64,000 nucleotides of DNA, from positions 1 through 64,000 of the forward strand of contig NZ_JAJITD010000016.1 in NCBI RefSeq assembly GCF_020880815.1, in the 5' to 3' direction. A program made the translations under genes and the position numbers. Each line of letters opens with the position of its first letter. Position 1 is the first letter of the stretch. Source of the stretch: Paraburkholderia sejongensis (GTDB lineage Bacteria > Pseudomonadota > Gammaproteobacteria > Burkholderiales > Burkholderiaceae). Shown one piece after another: positions 33,932 through 42,822 of this stretch. The notes under the pieces were generated by a model that saw only the letters and a program-made list of their open reading frames with translations, was not told where the DNA came from and searched no databases.

Positions 33932-34842
33932 ATGGGCGGCGGCGGTGGGGGCGCTGCGTTTGCGCCGGCGCTGTAGGCGCGTTCGTCTTTGCGTGTGTAT
34001 TTGCTTTCGCGCCCTGCGCCGTCGCGGCGGCCCCGCTGCCCGCGACCGTGCAGGAGCCGCGCGCGTTCGGCTATACGGTCGGCGACGTGCTGATCCAGCG
34101 CGTGCTGCTGCAGGCGAACGGCCAGAACATCGACGCCGTCGCGCCGCCGTCGGTCGGCCGCACTGGCTTGTGGCTCGAACGCCGGCCGGTGGCGCTCGAA
34201 ACCGATGCGGGCGGCCGCACGTGGATGGTGATCGCGTATCAGGTCGTCAACGCGCCGCAAACGCTCACGCAGATCGCGTTGCCCGCGTTGACGCTGACCT
34301 CGGCGAGCGGCGCGCAGTTGCAGGTCGCCGAATGGCCGGCCAGCATCGGGCCGCTGACGCCGCCGAGCGCGTTCGCGAGCGGCGACCTGCTGCCGTTGCG
34401 CCCGGACCGCGCGGCGCCGCCGTTGCCGACGGCCGGCTGGCGCCGGCAGATCGCGTGGTCGCTCGGGCTGTTGCTCGTGAGCTTGCTCGCGTGGGCCGGC
34501 TGGTGGGGGTGGCGCAACCGGCGCGAAGCGGCGCGGCTGCCGTTCGCGCGCGCGTGGCAACAGATGCAACGCGTGCCGGACCCGCAGGCGGCGGCATCGA
34601 GCGATGCGTGGTTGTGCGTGCACCGCGCGCTGAACGAAGCGGCCGGTCAGGTCGTGCATGCGGGATCGCTGGCCGCGTTGCTGACGCGCGCGCCGTATCT
34701 GCAACCGTTGCGCGCGCAACTCGAACATTTCTACCGGGTGTCGTCCGAGCGTTTTTTCACGCCGGCGCCGGGCGCCGCCGAGTTTCCGTTGCAGGCGCTC
34801 AGTCGCGCGCTGTACCGGGCCGAACGGCGTCACCAGCAATGA
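33928..34842 (+). CDS. mxaA: MxaA-like protein
   Basis: 304 aa. A signal-type hydrophobic N-terminus, a periplasmic beta-rich domain (to about residue 170), one membrane helix (WSLGLLLVSLLAWAGWWGW, about 177-195) and a cytoplasmic tail with a RAWQQMQ/ALNEAAG helical region. The topology and position match MxaA, needed for calcium insertion in MxaF. ATGA overlaps on both sides show tight coupling. Identification rests more on order and topology than on motifs. Confidence 0.75.
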   Translation: MNGRRRWGRCVCAGAVGAFVFACVFAFAPCAVAAAPLPATVQEPRAFGYTVGDVLIQRVLLQANGQNIDAVAPPSVGRTGLWLERRPVALETDAGGRTWMVIAYQVVNAPQTLTQIALPALTLTSASGAQLQVAEWPASIGPLTPPSAFASGDLLPLRPDRAAPPLPTAGWRRQIAWSLGLLLVSLLAWAGWWGWRNRREAARLPFARAWQQMQRVPDPQAAASSDAWLCVHRALNEAAGQVVHAGSLAALLTRAPYLQPLRAQLEHFYRVSSERFFTPAPGAAEFPLQALSRALYRAERRHQQ

Positions 34843-35825
34843 GCCGGCCCGTCGATTTCGTGTTTCCGTGGCTGCTGCTTCTGCTGCCGCTCGCGCTGCT
34901 GCCGCTGCTGCGCAGGCGCAGCGATACGCTGGTGTTCGCGAGCGTCGCGTGGCTGCCGGCCGATCATCTCGGACGCTGGGCCAGCTGGCTCGAACGCGGC
35001 TGCGCGGTGCTGTCGATCGCGGCGATCGTGGTTGGGCTCGCCGGGCCCGGCCGCTCGCAACTGCAAGTGGTCCGCACGGGCAGCGGCGCGCAGATCCTGG
35101 TGCTGATGGACCGCAGCGCGAGCATGGACGAGCCGATGGGCAGCAAGGGCGTCGAGTCGCCGCGCGGCGATTCGAAGAACAAGGTCGCGCGCGCCGCGCT
35201 GACGCGCTTCGTCGAATTGCGGCCCAACGACCGGCTCGCGCTGATGATGTTCGGCACCAGCCCGGTGCTGGCGATGCCGTTCACGTACAACCATCGGGTG
35301 ATCGATGCGGCGATCGCGGCGACCGCGATCGGCCGCGGGATGCCCGACACCGAACTCGATCGCGGGATGCTGGCCGCGCTCGAACAGTTCGACGACCAGC
35401 CGAGTTCGGGGCGTCGCGCGATCGTGCTGGTGTCGGACGGCGGCGCGCGGCTCGAAGCGGACGTGCAGCGGCGCATTCAGACGGCGCTGCAACGGCAGAA
35501 TATCTCGCTGTACTTCATCTACTTGCGCAGCAGCGTCTACAGCCCCGATCTGAACGCGCGGCTGCCGGCCAGCGAAAGCTCGGCCGAAGCCGAGCTGCAT
35601 CGCTTCTTTCTGACGCTTCGCACCCCTTACCGGCTGTTCCAGGCGGAGGACGCGAAGGGGATGATGGCCGCGATCGCCGAGATCAACCGCCAGCAGAACG
35701 CGGCCACCACGTTCATCGAGCATCTGCCGCGCCAGGACCTGAGTCCGTATTGCTTCGCGCTTGCGCTGCTGTGCTCGGCGCTGCTGGTGCTGCTGCACAC
35801 GTTGCAGCTGAGGAGTTGGGCATGA
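34839..35825 (+). CDS. mxaC: MxaC-like vWA membrane protein
   Basis: 328 aa. Two N-terminal hydrophobic segments (about residues 9-24 and 54-70), a vWA domain with MIDAS DRSASM at 91-96, and a C-terminal membrane helix (CFALALLCSALLVLLH, about 305-320). The vWA domain should face the periplasm, as in MxaC. The gene overlaps its neighbours by 4 bp at each end. Confidence 0.8.
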   Translation: MSRPVDFVFPWLLLLLPLALLPLLRRRSDTLVFASVAWLPADHLGRWASWLERGCAVLSIAAIVVGLAGPGRSQLQVVRTGSGAQILVLMDRSASMDEPMGSKGVESPRGDSKNKVARAALTRFVELRPNDRLALMMFGTSPVLAMPFTYNHRVIDAAIAATAIGRGMPDTELDRGMLAALEQFDDQPSSGRRAIVLVSDGGARLEADVQRRIQTALQRQNISLYFIYLRSSVYSPDLNARLPASESSAEAELHRFFLTLRTPYRLFQAEDAKGMMAAIAEINRQQNAATTFIEHLPRQDLSPYCFALALLCSALLVLLHTLQLRSWA

Positions 35826-36379
35826 AGCGCACGCTGATACACGCGATGTTCGGCGGCGTCGCCGTCGCTTGCGCGGTGTCGGCCGCGTACGGCTGGGCGC
35901 GTCTGCAACAGGCCGAGCGGATCAACGCGGCCGTCGTCGCGGCGAGCACGCCGCACGCGGATCCGCGCAATGACCGCGCCGCCGATGACGCCCGCCAGGT
36001 GCAACTGGCGCGTGCGATCGCGTTGTCGAAAGCGGGCTCCTACGAGCAGGCCGCGCGGCTTTATAACGGTCTGGTTCCCGACGGCGGACGACTCGACGAG
36101 GTCGGCCGCGCGGCGCTGTTCGATCTCGGCAACCTGTATCTGCGCGAGGGCAGCATCGACGGCAGCGCGCAGGCGCTGAAATCGCTCGCGATGATCGGCG
36201 AGGCGAAGGCGCGCTACCGGCTCGTGCTGCGCGCGGCGCCCGACGACTGGGACGCGCGCTACAACCTCGAACGCGCGCTGTGGCTCGCACCGGAAACCGG
36301 CGCCGCGCTCGAACGCCCCGACGTGAAGGAGCAGCACGGCGTCAAGCTGCGCGGCGCGCAGAGTCAGGATTTGCCATGA
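35822..36379 (+). CDS. mxaK: MxaK-like protein
   Basis: 185 aa. One N-terminal membrane anchor (about residues 8-24) and a helical, TPR-like remainder (SKAGSYEQAARLYNGLV; AKARYRLVLRAAPDDWDARYNLERAL in two parts). Position between MxaC- and MxaL-like genes, with 4-bp overlaps, identifies it. Classical MxaK is of similar size. It is poorly conserved, so the call leans on synteny. Confidence 0.72.
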   Translation: MKRTLIHAMFGGVAVACAVSAAYGWARLQQAERINAAVVAASTPHADPRNDRAADDARQVQLARAIALSKAGSYEQAARLYNGLVPDGGRLDEVGRAALFDLGNLYLREGSIDGSAQALKSLAMIGEAKARYRLVLRAAPDDWDARYNLERALWLAPETGAALERPDVKEQHGVKLRGAQSQDLP

Positions 36380-37386
36380 GGGGCACGCGGCGAGGCAGGG
36401 GCGATAGCGGCAGCGGCGGCCTGGCCGGATGGCGGCAATGGTCGACGCCGCTCGCGCTGGCCGCGTTGATCGCGGCGGTCGCGATGCCGGACGTGACGCT
36501 GCCGCGCGACACGTACGACTACATCGTGTCGTTCGATATCACCCAGAGCATGGATGTCGAGGACGTGCTGCTCAACGGCGCGCCGCTGAGCCGGTTGAAG
36601 TTCGCGCAGGCCGCGATGCGCGATGCGCTCGGCCGCTTGCCGTGCGGCTCGAAGGTCGGCTGGAGCGTGTTTACCGGGCAACAGACCCTGCTGCTGCTGC
36701 CGCCGGTGGAAGTGTGCGGCAACTACGATGCGCTGCTGGGGTCGCTCGACGGCATCGATGGACGGATGCGCTGGACCAACTGGAGCCGGATTGCCGAGGG
36801 CGGGCTTTACTCGGCGGTGCGGGTCGCGCAGGGCGTCGGCGACGGCGCGGCGATCGTGTTCGTCACCGACGGGCAGGAGGCGCCGCCGGTCGCCGCGTCG
36901 CGCGCGCTGATGCCGGATATCAATGCCGCGCGCATCAAGGGCTGGCTGATCGGCGTGGGCGGCGACCAGCCGGCGGCGATTCCGAAGAGCGACGCGGACG
37001 GCAAGCGAATCGGCTACTGGCAAGCCGCCGACGTGATCCAGCTGCCGACCGTGCCGGGCGCCGCCGTGCAGGAGGACTCTCACGAGGAGTTGTCGCAGTT
37101 GCGCGGGCAGTATCTGGCGTCGGTGGCGGCGCAAACGGGCTTCGACTATCGACGCCTGTGGGCCGTGACCACGCTCGGCGACGCGCTGCTCGATGCGCGC
37201 TTCGTTCGTCGGGAACCGGTGCCGACCGATTTGCGCTGGGCGCCGGCGTTGCTCGCGTTGCTGTTGCTGGTCGCGCGCTTCGTACCCGACGTGGCCTGGC
37301 AGTGGTTGAGCACATGGCCGCGACGGATTCGAACGGCACTTTGGCGGGTACCGCGGATGTCGAACCGGCGGCCGCGCGTCGAATGA
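36376..37386 (+). CDS. mxaL: MxaL-like vWA protein
   Basis: 336 aa. Membrane segment near residues 23-37, then a vWA-like domain with DITQSMDVEDVL near residue 54 (a DxTxS MIDAS variant as in MxaL), SVFTGQQTLLLLPP and a TDGQEAPP loop, then a C-terminal membrane helix (APALLALLLLVARFV). It is last in the mxaRSACKL-like run. mxaD, E, H and B of full clusters are missing. Confidence 0.78.
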   Translation: MRGTRRGRGDSGSGGLAGWRQWSTPLALAALIAAVAMPDVTLPRDTYDYIVSFDITQSMDVEDVLLNGAPLSRLKFAQAAMRDALGRLPCGSKVGWSVFTGQQTLLLLPPVEVCGNYDALLGSLDGIDGRMRWTNWSRIAEGGLYSAVRVAQGVGDGAAIVFVTDGQEAPPVAASRALMPDINAARIKGWLIGVGGDQPAAIPKSDADGKRIGYWQAADVIQLPTVPGAAVQEDSHEELSQLRGQYLASVAAQTGFDYRRLWAVTTLGDALLDARFVRREPVPTDLRWAPALLALLLLVARFVPDVAWQWLSTWPRRIRTALWRVPRMSNRRPRVE

Positions 37387-37705
37387 AACGTTTCTCCGGC
37401 AAAGGTTGACTCTGCAAGCATGGACGGTTGCAACGATGCGACGCGGCCTACGCTGCAAGACTTGCCGGGCGTGGGCGACGGGAGGGTATCGGGCTCGCCG
37501 TGTGCCGGTCATTTATTCCCTGAAAGCGCTTCCGGCGAATGATGCTGCTCCGCTGTATTCGCGAGCGCACGCGATACCTCACACTTTGACCTACCGTTGC
37601 GCAAATCGCTGACTACAATGGGTGAATGCCGGCGCAGCGGCGGGGAGGTCTGTTCGGCCATGACCGACAGGCAGATGAGGTTGCACTCCTTTACTGGAGG
37701 CATGC
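37387..37705. other. Gap upstream of the 37706 gene
   Basis: No gene in 319 bp. A good -10-like TACAAT at 37614-37619 lies about 85 nt upstream of the next start. The only TTGAC-type -35 (TTGACC, 37586-37591) is 22 nt away, too far for a normal sigma70 promoter. No terminator with a T-run was seen after mxaL. Confidence 0.4.
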
Positions 37706-38368
37706 ATGACGTGCCCGAACGAGAGGATTGTGGGAGCGATTTTCGTCGTGCTGAGCGGCTCCGCGTTCGCGGGCGGCCCGGTGTTCGACTCGCCCCAACC
37801 GATGATCGTCGCGAACATCGTCGCGGTACCCGCCGAAGTCGTGCCGCGAATACCTGAGCCGAAGCGCTACTTTCAGCAGCAGCGCTACGCGATGGAATAT
37901 CAGTCGAATCACGACAAGCCGTTTTATGCGCAAATCGAGAATTTTTATAGCGCGGACGTGACGCATGACGTGCGGCTCAGTGAGAGTAAACCGCTGGTTT
38001 CGTCGACGGTGCAGTTCCTGCCGGTGAGTGGGGCGGGCTTCGATCCTGCGTTCGAGGCGGGGATGGCGCCTGGGTCGGCTGGTGAGGCTGGGTCTGTTTC
38101 TGGTGCCGATGGGGATGGTGGGGCGGCTTCCGGGACTGTCTCCGGGCCGGTTTCGAAGCAGGCTTCCACGGCCGTTCATTTCACTTCGGGAACCGGGCCG
38201 CAAATCTCGATCGTTCAGATGAACAGTTCAACCTTGTCGATCGGCGCTTCGCCGCAACGGCGGCTGTCGCTGACCGTCGATGATTGGGTGTTCACGGGGA
38301 CGGCAAGGGTCGCGCTGTTGCGCTCGCATGATACTGGGGCGACTTTGATTGTTAAGAAGAAGTACTGA
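37706..38368 (+). CDS. Secreted protein of unknown function with Gly/Ser-rich linker
   Basis: 220 aa. A signal peptide ends near GSAFAGG. Residues about 110-150 are a Gly/Ser/Ala-rich linker whose codons (many GGG, GCT, TCT) differ from the surrounding genes. The C-terminal part (LSLTVDDWVFTGTARVALLRSHDTGATLIVKKKY, in pieces) is beta-rich. The start has GGAGG upstream. No family recognised and no clear link to the mxa genes. Confidence 0.65.
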   Translation: MTCPNERIVGAIFVVLSGSAFAGGPVFDSPQPMIVANIVAVPAEVVPRIPEPKRYFQQQRYAMEYQSNHDKPFYAQIENFYSADVTHDVRLSESKPLVSSTVQFLPVSGAGFDPAFEAGMAPGSAGEAGSVSGADGDGGAASGTVSGPVSKQASTAVHFTSGTGPQISIVQMNSSTLSIGASPQRRLSLTVDDWVFTGTARVALLRSHDTGATLIVKKKY

Positions 38369-38418
38369 GATGTCCGGATTACCCCTTTCCAATCTCCCGA
38401 AATTGAACGTCCCGCATC

Positions 38419-39393
38419 TCACTGCAACGAAAACCTCTGCCGGTAAACCTGCGGTGCGACTTTCAACAGCCGCACGAAACTGCACCGCATCGTTTCCTCA
38501 CTGCCGAAGCCACAGCGCGCGGCAATCCGCTTGATCGACCATGAGGTCTCGCTAAGCAAGCGTTGCGCGGTCTCCAAACGCAATTGCTCGACCGCGCGAG
38601 CCGGCGTGCGCCCGGTTTGCGCCTTGTAGTGGCGCATGAAACTGCGCTCGCTCATATGCAGGCGCCGCGCCAGCGCGGGCACCGACAGATCCGCCGCCAG
38701 ATGCGCGGCCATCCACGCGTGCAATTGCGCAAAGCGATCGTCGGCGTTTTGCAGCGACAGCGTCGCGCTGAACTGCGACTGCCCGCCGGGTCGCTTCAGA
38801 AACACGACGAGGTCGCGCGCGACATCGAGCGCGAGCGCGCGGCCGTGATCTTCTTCGAGCAGCGCCAGCGCGAGATCGATGCCGGCGGTCACGCCCGCCG
38901 ACGTCCAGATCGCGCCATCGCGAATAAAGATCGGATCGGCTTCGACGCGCAGTTGCGGATAGCGTTGCGTGAGCTCGTCACAGCGCGCCCAGTGCGTGAC
39001 CACGCGCCGGCCGTCGAGCAGCCCCGCCTCCGCGAGCAGGAACGCGCCGGAGCAGACCGACGCGACGCGCCGCGCGCGCGTCGCCTGGCGCTGGGTCCAA
39101 CGGATCAGCCGGCTGTCGGTCAACGCGTCGTTCACGCCGAAGCCGCCGGGAACGATCAGCGTATCGAGCGGGTTTTTCACCGAACGAATCGAACCGGCGA
39201 CCAACGCCAGACCCGAAGAAGACGTAACCGGTCCGGCTTCGGCCGCGACCGCGCGCGGCGCATACAGCGGAGCGAGACCGCGCTGCGCGGCGAGTGCGTT
39301 GGCGGATGCAAATACCTGCAACGGGCCGCTCACGTCGAGCAATTGCACGTTCGGGAAAGTGAGCAGTACGACGGAGCGCGGTTCGTCAGACAT
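38419..39393 (-). CDS. GlxA-family transcriptional regulator (DJ-1/PfpI plus AraC domains)
   Basis: 324 aa. The N-terminal DJ-1/PfpI-like domain has SVCSGAFLLAEAGLLDGR near residue 105, and the C-terminal AraC domain has two helix-turn-helix motifs (LARRLHMSERSFMRHYKAQTGRTP; IAARCGFGSEETM). Such regulators often control neighbouring catabolic genes. It is divergent from the isonitrile-hydratase gene 149 bp away, a likely target. The start is the ATG at 39393. Confidence 0.88.
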   Translation of the reverse strand: MSDEPRSVVLLTFPNVQLLDVSGPLQVFASANALAAQRGLAPLYAPRAVAAEAGPVTSSSGLALVAGSIRSVKNPLDTLIVPGGFGVNDALTDSRLIRWTQRQATRARRVASVCSGAFLLAEAGLLDGRRVVTHWARCDELTQRYPQLRVEADPIFIRDGAIWTSAGVTAGIDLALALLEEDHGRALALDVARDLVVFLKRPGGQSQFSATLSLQNADDRFAQLHAWMAAHLAADLSVPALARRLHMSERSFMRHYKAQTGRTPARAVEQLRLETAQRLLSETSWSIKRIAARCGFGSEETMRCSFVRLLKVAPQVYRQRFSLQ

Positions 39394-39542
39394 GGCAAGG
39401 TGGGATGCCGCCACCGGCAAGCGTGGCAGAAAACAAGGGATGATTGGCAATCTCGCCAAAGACTACGCGCCTAGAATCGATTCGTCCACCTGCAACAGAA
39501 CCGGCGTTGCAGTCCGATTCCTCCATCAAATAAGGTTTCCCT

Positions 39543-40223
39543 ATGACGCTGCACATCGGCTTTCTGGTGTTTCCGCAAGTCCAGCAACTCGACCTGACCG
39601 GCCCGCACGACGTGCTCGCATCGGTGCCCGGCGCGACCACGTACCTGATCGGCAAGACGCTCGAGCCGGTGGTGTCGACTAACGGGCTCGTGCTGACGCC
39701 GAACGTGACTTACGAAAGCTGTCCAGCGCTCGACGTCATCTGCGTGCCCGGCGGCAGCGGCGTCACCGCGCTGTTGCAGGACGCGCAGACCGTCGACTTC
39801 GTGCGCCGCCAGGCGGCGGGCGCGCGCTATGTGACGTCGGTGTGCACCGGCGCGTTGCTGCTCGGCGCGGCCGGTTTGCTGCGCGGCCGTCGCGCGACGA
39901 CGCACTGGGCATTTCACGCGCTGCTCGAACCGCTCGGCGCGATTCCGACCCAGGCGCGTGTCGTGCGTGACGGCAATCTGATTACCGGTGGCGGGGTGAC
40001 GGCGGGCATCGATTTCGGCTTGACCGTGGCGGCCGAACTGGCGGGGCAGCAGGAGGCGCAGGCGATCCAGCTCGAACTCGAATATGCGCCGGCGCCGCCG
40101 TTTGCCGCCGGGGACCCGCGGACCGCGCCGCGCGACGTGGTCGAACTCGTCAAGCAGCGTTCGGCGTCCGGCTTTGCCGAGCGGCGTCGAATCGTGATGG
40201 AGATCGCGCAGCGCGGCGCCTGA
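39543..40223 (+). CDS. inhA: Isonitrile (isocyanide) hydratase, DJ-1/PfpI family
   Basis: 226 aa. The nucleophile is Cys101 in TSVCTGALLLGAAGLL and Asp17 is in LDLTGP. Both numbers match, from memory, the catalytic Cys101 and Asp17 of Pseudomonas isocyanide hydratase, which turns isocyanides into N-formamides. The GGGVTAGIDFGL segment is also typical. A GlxA-type regulator is divergent from it, a common pairing. Confidence 0.82.
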   Translation: MTLHIGFLVFPQVQQLDLTGPHDVLASVPGATTYLIGKTLEPVVSTNGLVLTPNVTYESCPALDVICVPGGSGVTALLQDAQTVDFVRRQAAGARYVTSVCTGALLLGAAGLLRGRRATTHWAFHALLEPLGAIPTQARVVRDGNLITGGGVTAGIDFGLTVAAELAGQQEAQAIQLELEYAPAPPFAAGDPRTAPRDVVELVKQRSASGFAERRRIVMEIAQRGA

Positions 40224-40290
40224 CGTGATCCGCATCGCGCTGGCTGTGCCTTTCCGGCCGGGTACCGCGTGTCGTTTCCATTAAACTGCT

Positions 40291-40315
40291 GGCTTACTCA
40301 AGTGTTACGTAAGCC
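40291..40315. repeat. Inverted repeat before the zinc-finger gene
   Basis: GGCTTAC and GTAAGCC are separated by 11 nt, about 45 nt upstream of the gene at 40362. It could be an operator or a leader hairpin. No T-run follows. Confidence 0.3.
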
Positions 40316-40361
40316 ACGTTTATCCGATGAAGCGCACCCAGTTCGCGCGGGAGGCATCCCG

Positions 40362-40805
40362 ATGCGTGTAGGCAAACCCGTCAAGGCGCTGCCGCAACCG
40401 TCCTGCGACTATTGCGGCAGCCGCGCGCTGCTCGTCCGTTATGGCGACGACAGCTATCCGTATCGCGGCGACCAGGGGCCGCTGTGGATCTGCACCGCTT
40501 GTCAGGCGTGGATCGGCGTATATGCGCGCAGCAAACACAACGTGCCGCTCGGCCGTCTCGCCGACGCCGCATTGCGCGAAGCGAAGAGCAATCTGCATGA
40601 CGCGCTCGAACCGCTGGTCGCCGGCAAGGTGCGGCGCGACGGCGTTAATGCATTCGAGGCGCGCGCCAAGGCGATCCGCTGGGTCGCGATCGAACTCGGT
40701 TTCGAGCCGCTGCCGGGCAGTATTCATGCGTTAACGCCTGAGCAATGCGAACAGGCGTTGCGTTACGTCGAGGCGTTTATGGCGGCGCGGCGCCCGGGCG
40801 GGTAA
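40362..40805 (+). CDS. DUF3268-type zinc-finger protein
   Basis: 147 aa from the ATG at 40362, which has GGGAGG upstream. The N-terminal treble-clef-like zinc finger uses CDYCGSRALL (Cys pair near residues 15-18) and WICTACQAWIG (Cys pair near 45-48). The helical C-terminal part carries EARAKAIRWVAIELG. The function of the family is unknown. It is not in an obvious operon. Confidence 0.75.
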   Translation: MRVGKPVKALPQPSCDYCGSRALLVRYGDDSYPYRGDQGPLWICTACQAWIGVYARSKHNVPLGRLADAALREAKSNLHDALEPLVAGKVRRDGVNAFEARAKAIRWVAIELGFEPLPGSIHALTPEQCEQALRYVEAFMAARRPGG

Positions 40806-40820
40806 GCGAGCCGGCACTCA

Positions 40821-40852
40821 CCAGCACGACCCGGCGCGAACCAGCACGACCC
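40821..40852 (+). repeat. 12-bp direct repeat
   Basis: CCAGCACGACCC at 40821-40832 and again at 40841-40852, in the gap before tauA. No known function. Confidence 0.6.
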
Positions 40853-40987
40853 AGCGCTAGCCGGCGGTAAAACAGAACATCGCGGAGCAATCGCGCCGCG
40901 CCGTCATTAGCAATGCACGATTCGTTGGAACGAAGCCGCTGAAAACTCCCTATAGTCGGAGCCTTCACCGAACCTCATTCCATCCGC

Positions 40988-42046
40988 ATGCTCCCGCTCA
41001 ATACTTCCTTGCTGCGCGCCCGCCGCGCGCTGCGTGCCGTCGCGTTCGTCGCGGCTTCGGCGGCTGTCGCCGCGTTTTCGCCGTTCGCTTCATCCGCGCA
41101 CGCGCAAAGCCGCGAAGTCGTAATCGGCTATCAGGACATGGTCGTGCCGTGGCGCTACGCGCAGGCCACCGGCGCGGTCGAAAAAGCCACCGGCTACAAG
41201 GTCACCTACCGCAAGCTCGGCAGCGGCGCCGACGTGGTGCGCGCGCTCGCGTCCGGCTCGATCCAGCTGGGCGAGGCGGGGTCGAGCCCGATTGCGGCGG
41301 GTCTGTCGCAAGGTGTCGACCTGTCGCTGTTCTGGATTCTCGACAACATCAACGACGCGGAAGCGCTGGTCGCGCGCGACGGTTCGGGCGTGAGCCGACT
41401 CGCGGACCTGAAGGGCAAGACCATCGGCGTGCCGTATGTGTCGACTTCGCATTTCCACACGCTGGTGGCGTTGCAGCAGGCGGGCGTCGATCCCGCGACG
41501 GTGAAAATCCTCAATCTGCGTCCGCCCGAAGTGGCCGCCGCGTGGCAGCGCGGCAACATCGACGCGACCTATATCTGGGACCCGGTGCTCGCGAAGGTCA
41601 AGCAGAACGGCAAGGTGCTGATCACGTCCGGCGACGTCGCGAAGCAATCGGGCAAGGCGACCTTCGACGGCTTCGTCGCGTCGCGTCAGTTCGAGCGCGA
41701 CAACGCCGCTTTCATGGCCGGCCTCGTCAAGGTGCTCGCCGACACCGACGCGCTGTATCGCGATCACAAGGCAGACTGGACCGCGACCTCGAAGCAGGTG
41801 CAGGCGGTTGCTCAGGAGTCCGGCGCAACGGCCGCCGACGTGCCCGCGAGCCTCGCGCTGTACGCATTCCCGAGCGCGGCCGAACAGGCATCGCCGACGT
41901 GGCTCGGCGGCGGCAAGCAGTCGGGCGCCGCGCAATCGCTGGCGGCCACCGCGGCGTTTCTGAAGACCCAGGGCACGATCCAGAACGTGCTGCCCGACTA
42001 CTCGACGGCCGTCAATCCGCGCTTCGCGCAGCAGGCCGCGCGATGA
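40988..42046 (+). CDS. tauA: Taurine ABC transporter, substrate-binding protein
   Basis: 352 aa. A long signal peptide ends in SAHAQ. The NMT1/TauA fold shows in REVVIGYQDMVVPWRYAQ, LGSGADVVRALASGSIQLGEAGSSPIAAG, and NLRPPEVAAAWQRGNIDATYIWDPV (motifs split). These are TauA hallmarks, so taurine or a related sulfonate is the likely ligand. It starts tauABC, whose genes overlap; no tauD is adjacent, but a TauD-like gene is at 57463. Confidence 0.88.
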   Translation: MLPLNTSLLRARRALRAVAFVAASAAVAAFSPFASSAHAQSREVVIGYQDMVVPWRYAQATGAVEKATGYKVTYRKLGSGADVVRALASGSIQLGEAGSSPIAAGLSQGVDLSLFWILDNINDAEALVARDGSGVSRLADLKGKTIGVPYVSTSHFHTLVALQQAGVDPATVKILNLRPPEVAAAWQRGNIDATYIWDPVLAKVKQNGKVLITSGDVAKQSGKATFDGFVASRQFERDNAAFMAGLVKVLADTDALYRDHKADWTATSKQVQAVAQESGATAADVPASLALYAFPSAAEQASPTWLGGGKQSGAAQSLAATAAFLKTQGTIQNVLPDYSTAVNPRFAQQAAR

Positions 42047-42822
42047 GCATGCTCGACATCCGCGGACTGCGCGTGACCTACGACGGCGCGGCCGAGCCCG
42101 CGCTCGCGGGTGTCGATCTGCGCATCGAGCGCGGCGAATTCGTGGTCGCGCTCGGCGCGTCGGGTTGCGGCAAGACCACGCTGCTGAACTGCATCGCCGG
42201 CTTCGTCGATCCGAGCGAAGGGCAGGTGCGTCTGAACGGCGAGCCGATCGCCGGGCCGGGCGCCGAGCGCGGCGTGGTGTTCCAGAAGCATGCGCTGATG
42301 CCGTGGCTCGACGTGCTCGACAACGTCGCGCTTGGCTTGCGCTTTCGCGGTGTCGCGCGCGCCGAGCGCGAGGAGATCGCGCGTCGCACGCTCGCGCTGG
42401 TCGGGCTCGAACGTCATGCGCACGCGAAGATCTATGCGCTGTCGGGCGGCATGCAGCAGCGGGTCGGCATTGCCCGCGCGCTCGCGAGCGATCCCGAAGT
42501 ACTGCTGATGGACGAACCGATGGGCGCGCTCGACGCGTTGACCCGCGAGACGATCCAGGAACTCGTGCTCGACGTGTGGGACCGCACGCACAAGACGGTG
42601 TTTTTCATCACACATAGCGTCGAGGAGGCGCTGTTTCTCGCCACCCGACTCGTGCTGATGACGCCGGGCCCCGGCCGCATCGCCGAGGTTCACGACCTGC
42701 CGTTCGCCCGCGAGTATCTGGCGAGCCGCGACGCGCGCGCGGTGAAGTCGTCGGCGGATTTCATCGGCTGGCGCGAGCGGCTTACGCGGCGGTTGCATGA
42801 AACCTTGCGGGAGGCTGCCTGA
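42043..42822 (+). CDS. tauB: Taurine ABC transporter, ATPase
   Basis: 259 aa. Walker A GASGCGKTT near residue 39, signature LSGGMQQRVGIARALA, Walker B VLLMDEPMGALDALTR, and switch histidine FITHSVEEAL. The Q-loop (VVFQKHALMPW) matches TauB/SsuB-type importers. ATGA overlap with tauA. Confidence 0.88.
   Translation: MSMLDIRGLRVTYDGAAEPALAGVDLRIERGEFVVALGASGCGKTTLLNCIAGFVDPSEGQVRLNGEPIAGPGAERGVVFQKHALMPWLDVLDNVALGLRFRGVARAEREEIARRTLALVGLERHAHAKIYALSGGMQQRVGIARALASDPEVLLMDEPMGALDALTRETIQELVLDVWDRTHKTVFFITHSVEEALFLATRLVLMTPGPGRIAEVHDLPFAREYLASRDARAVKSSADFIGWRERLTRRLHETLREAA

Noticed and set aside
37586..37619. Sigma70 promoter TTGACC / TACAAT before the 37706 gene
   Set aside because: The spacer is 22 nt, well outside 16-18; only the -10 is convincing.
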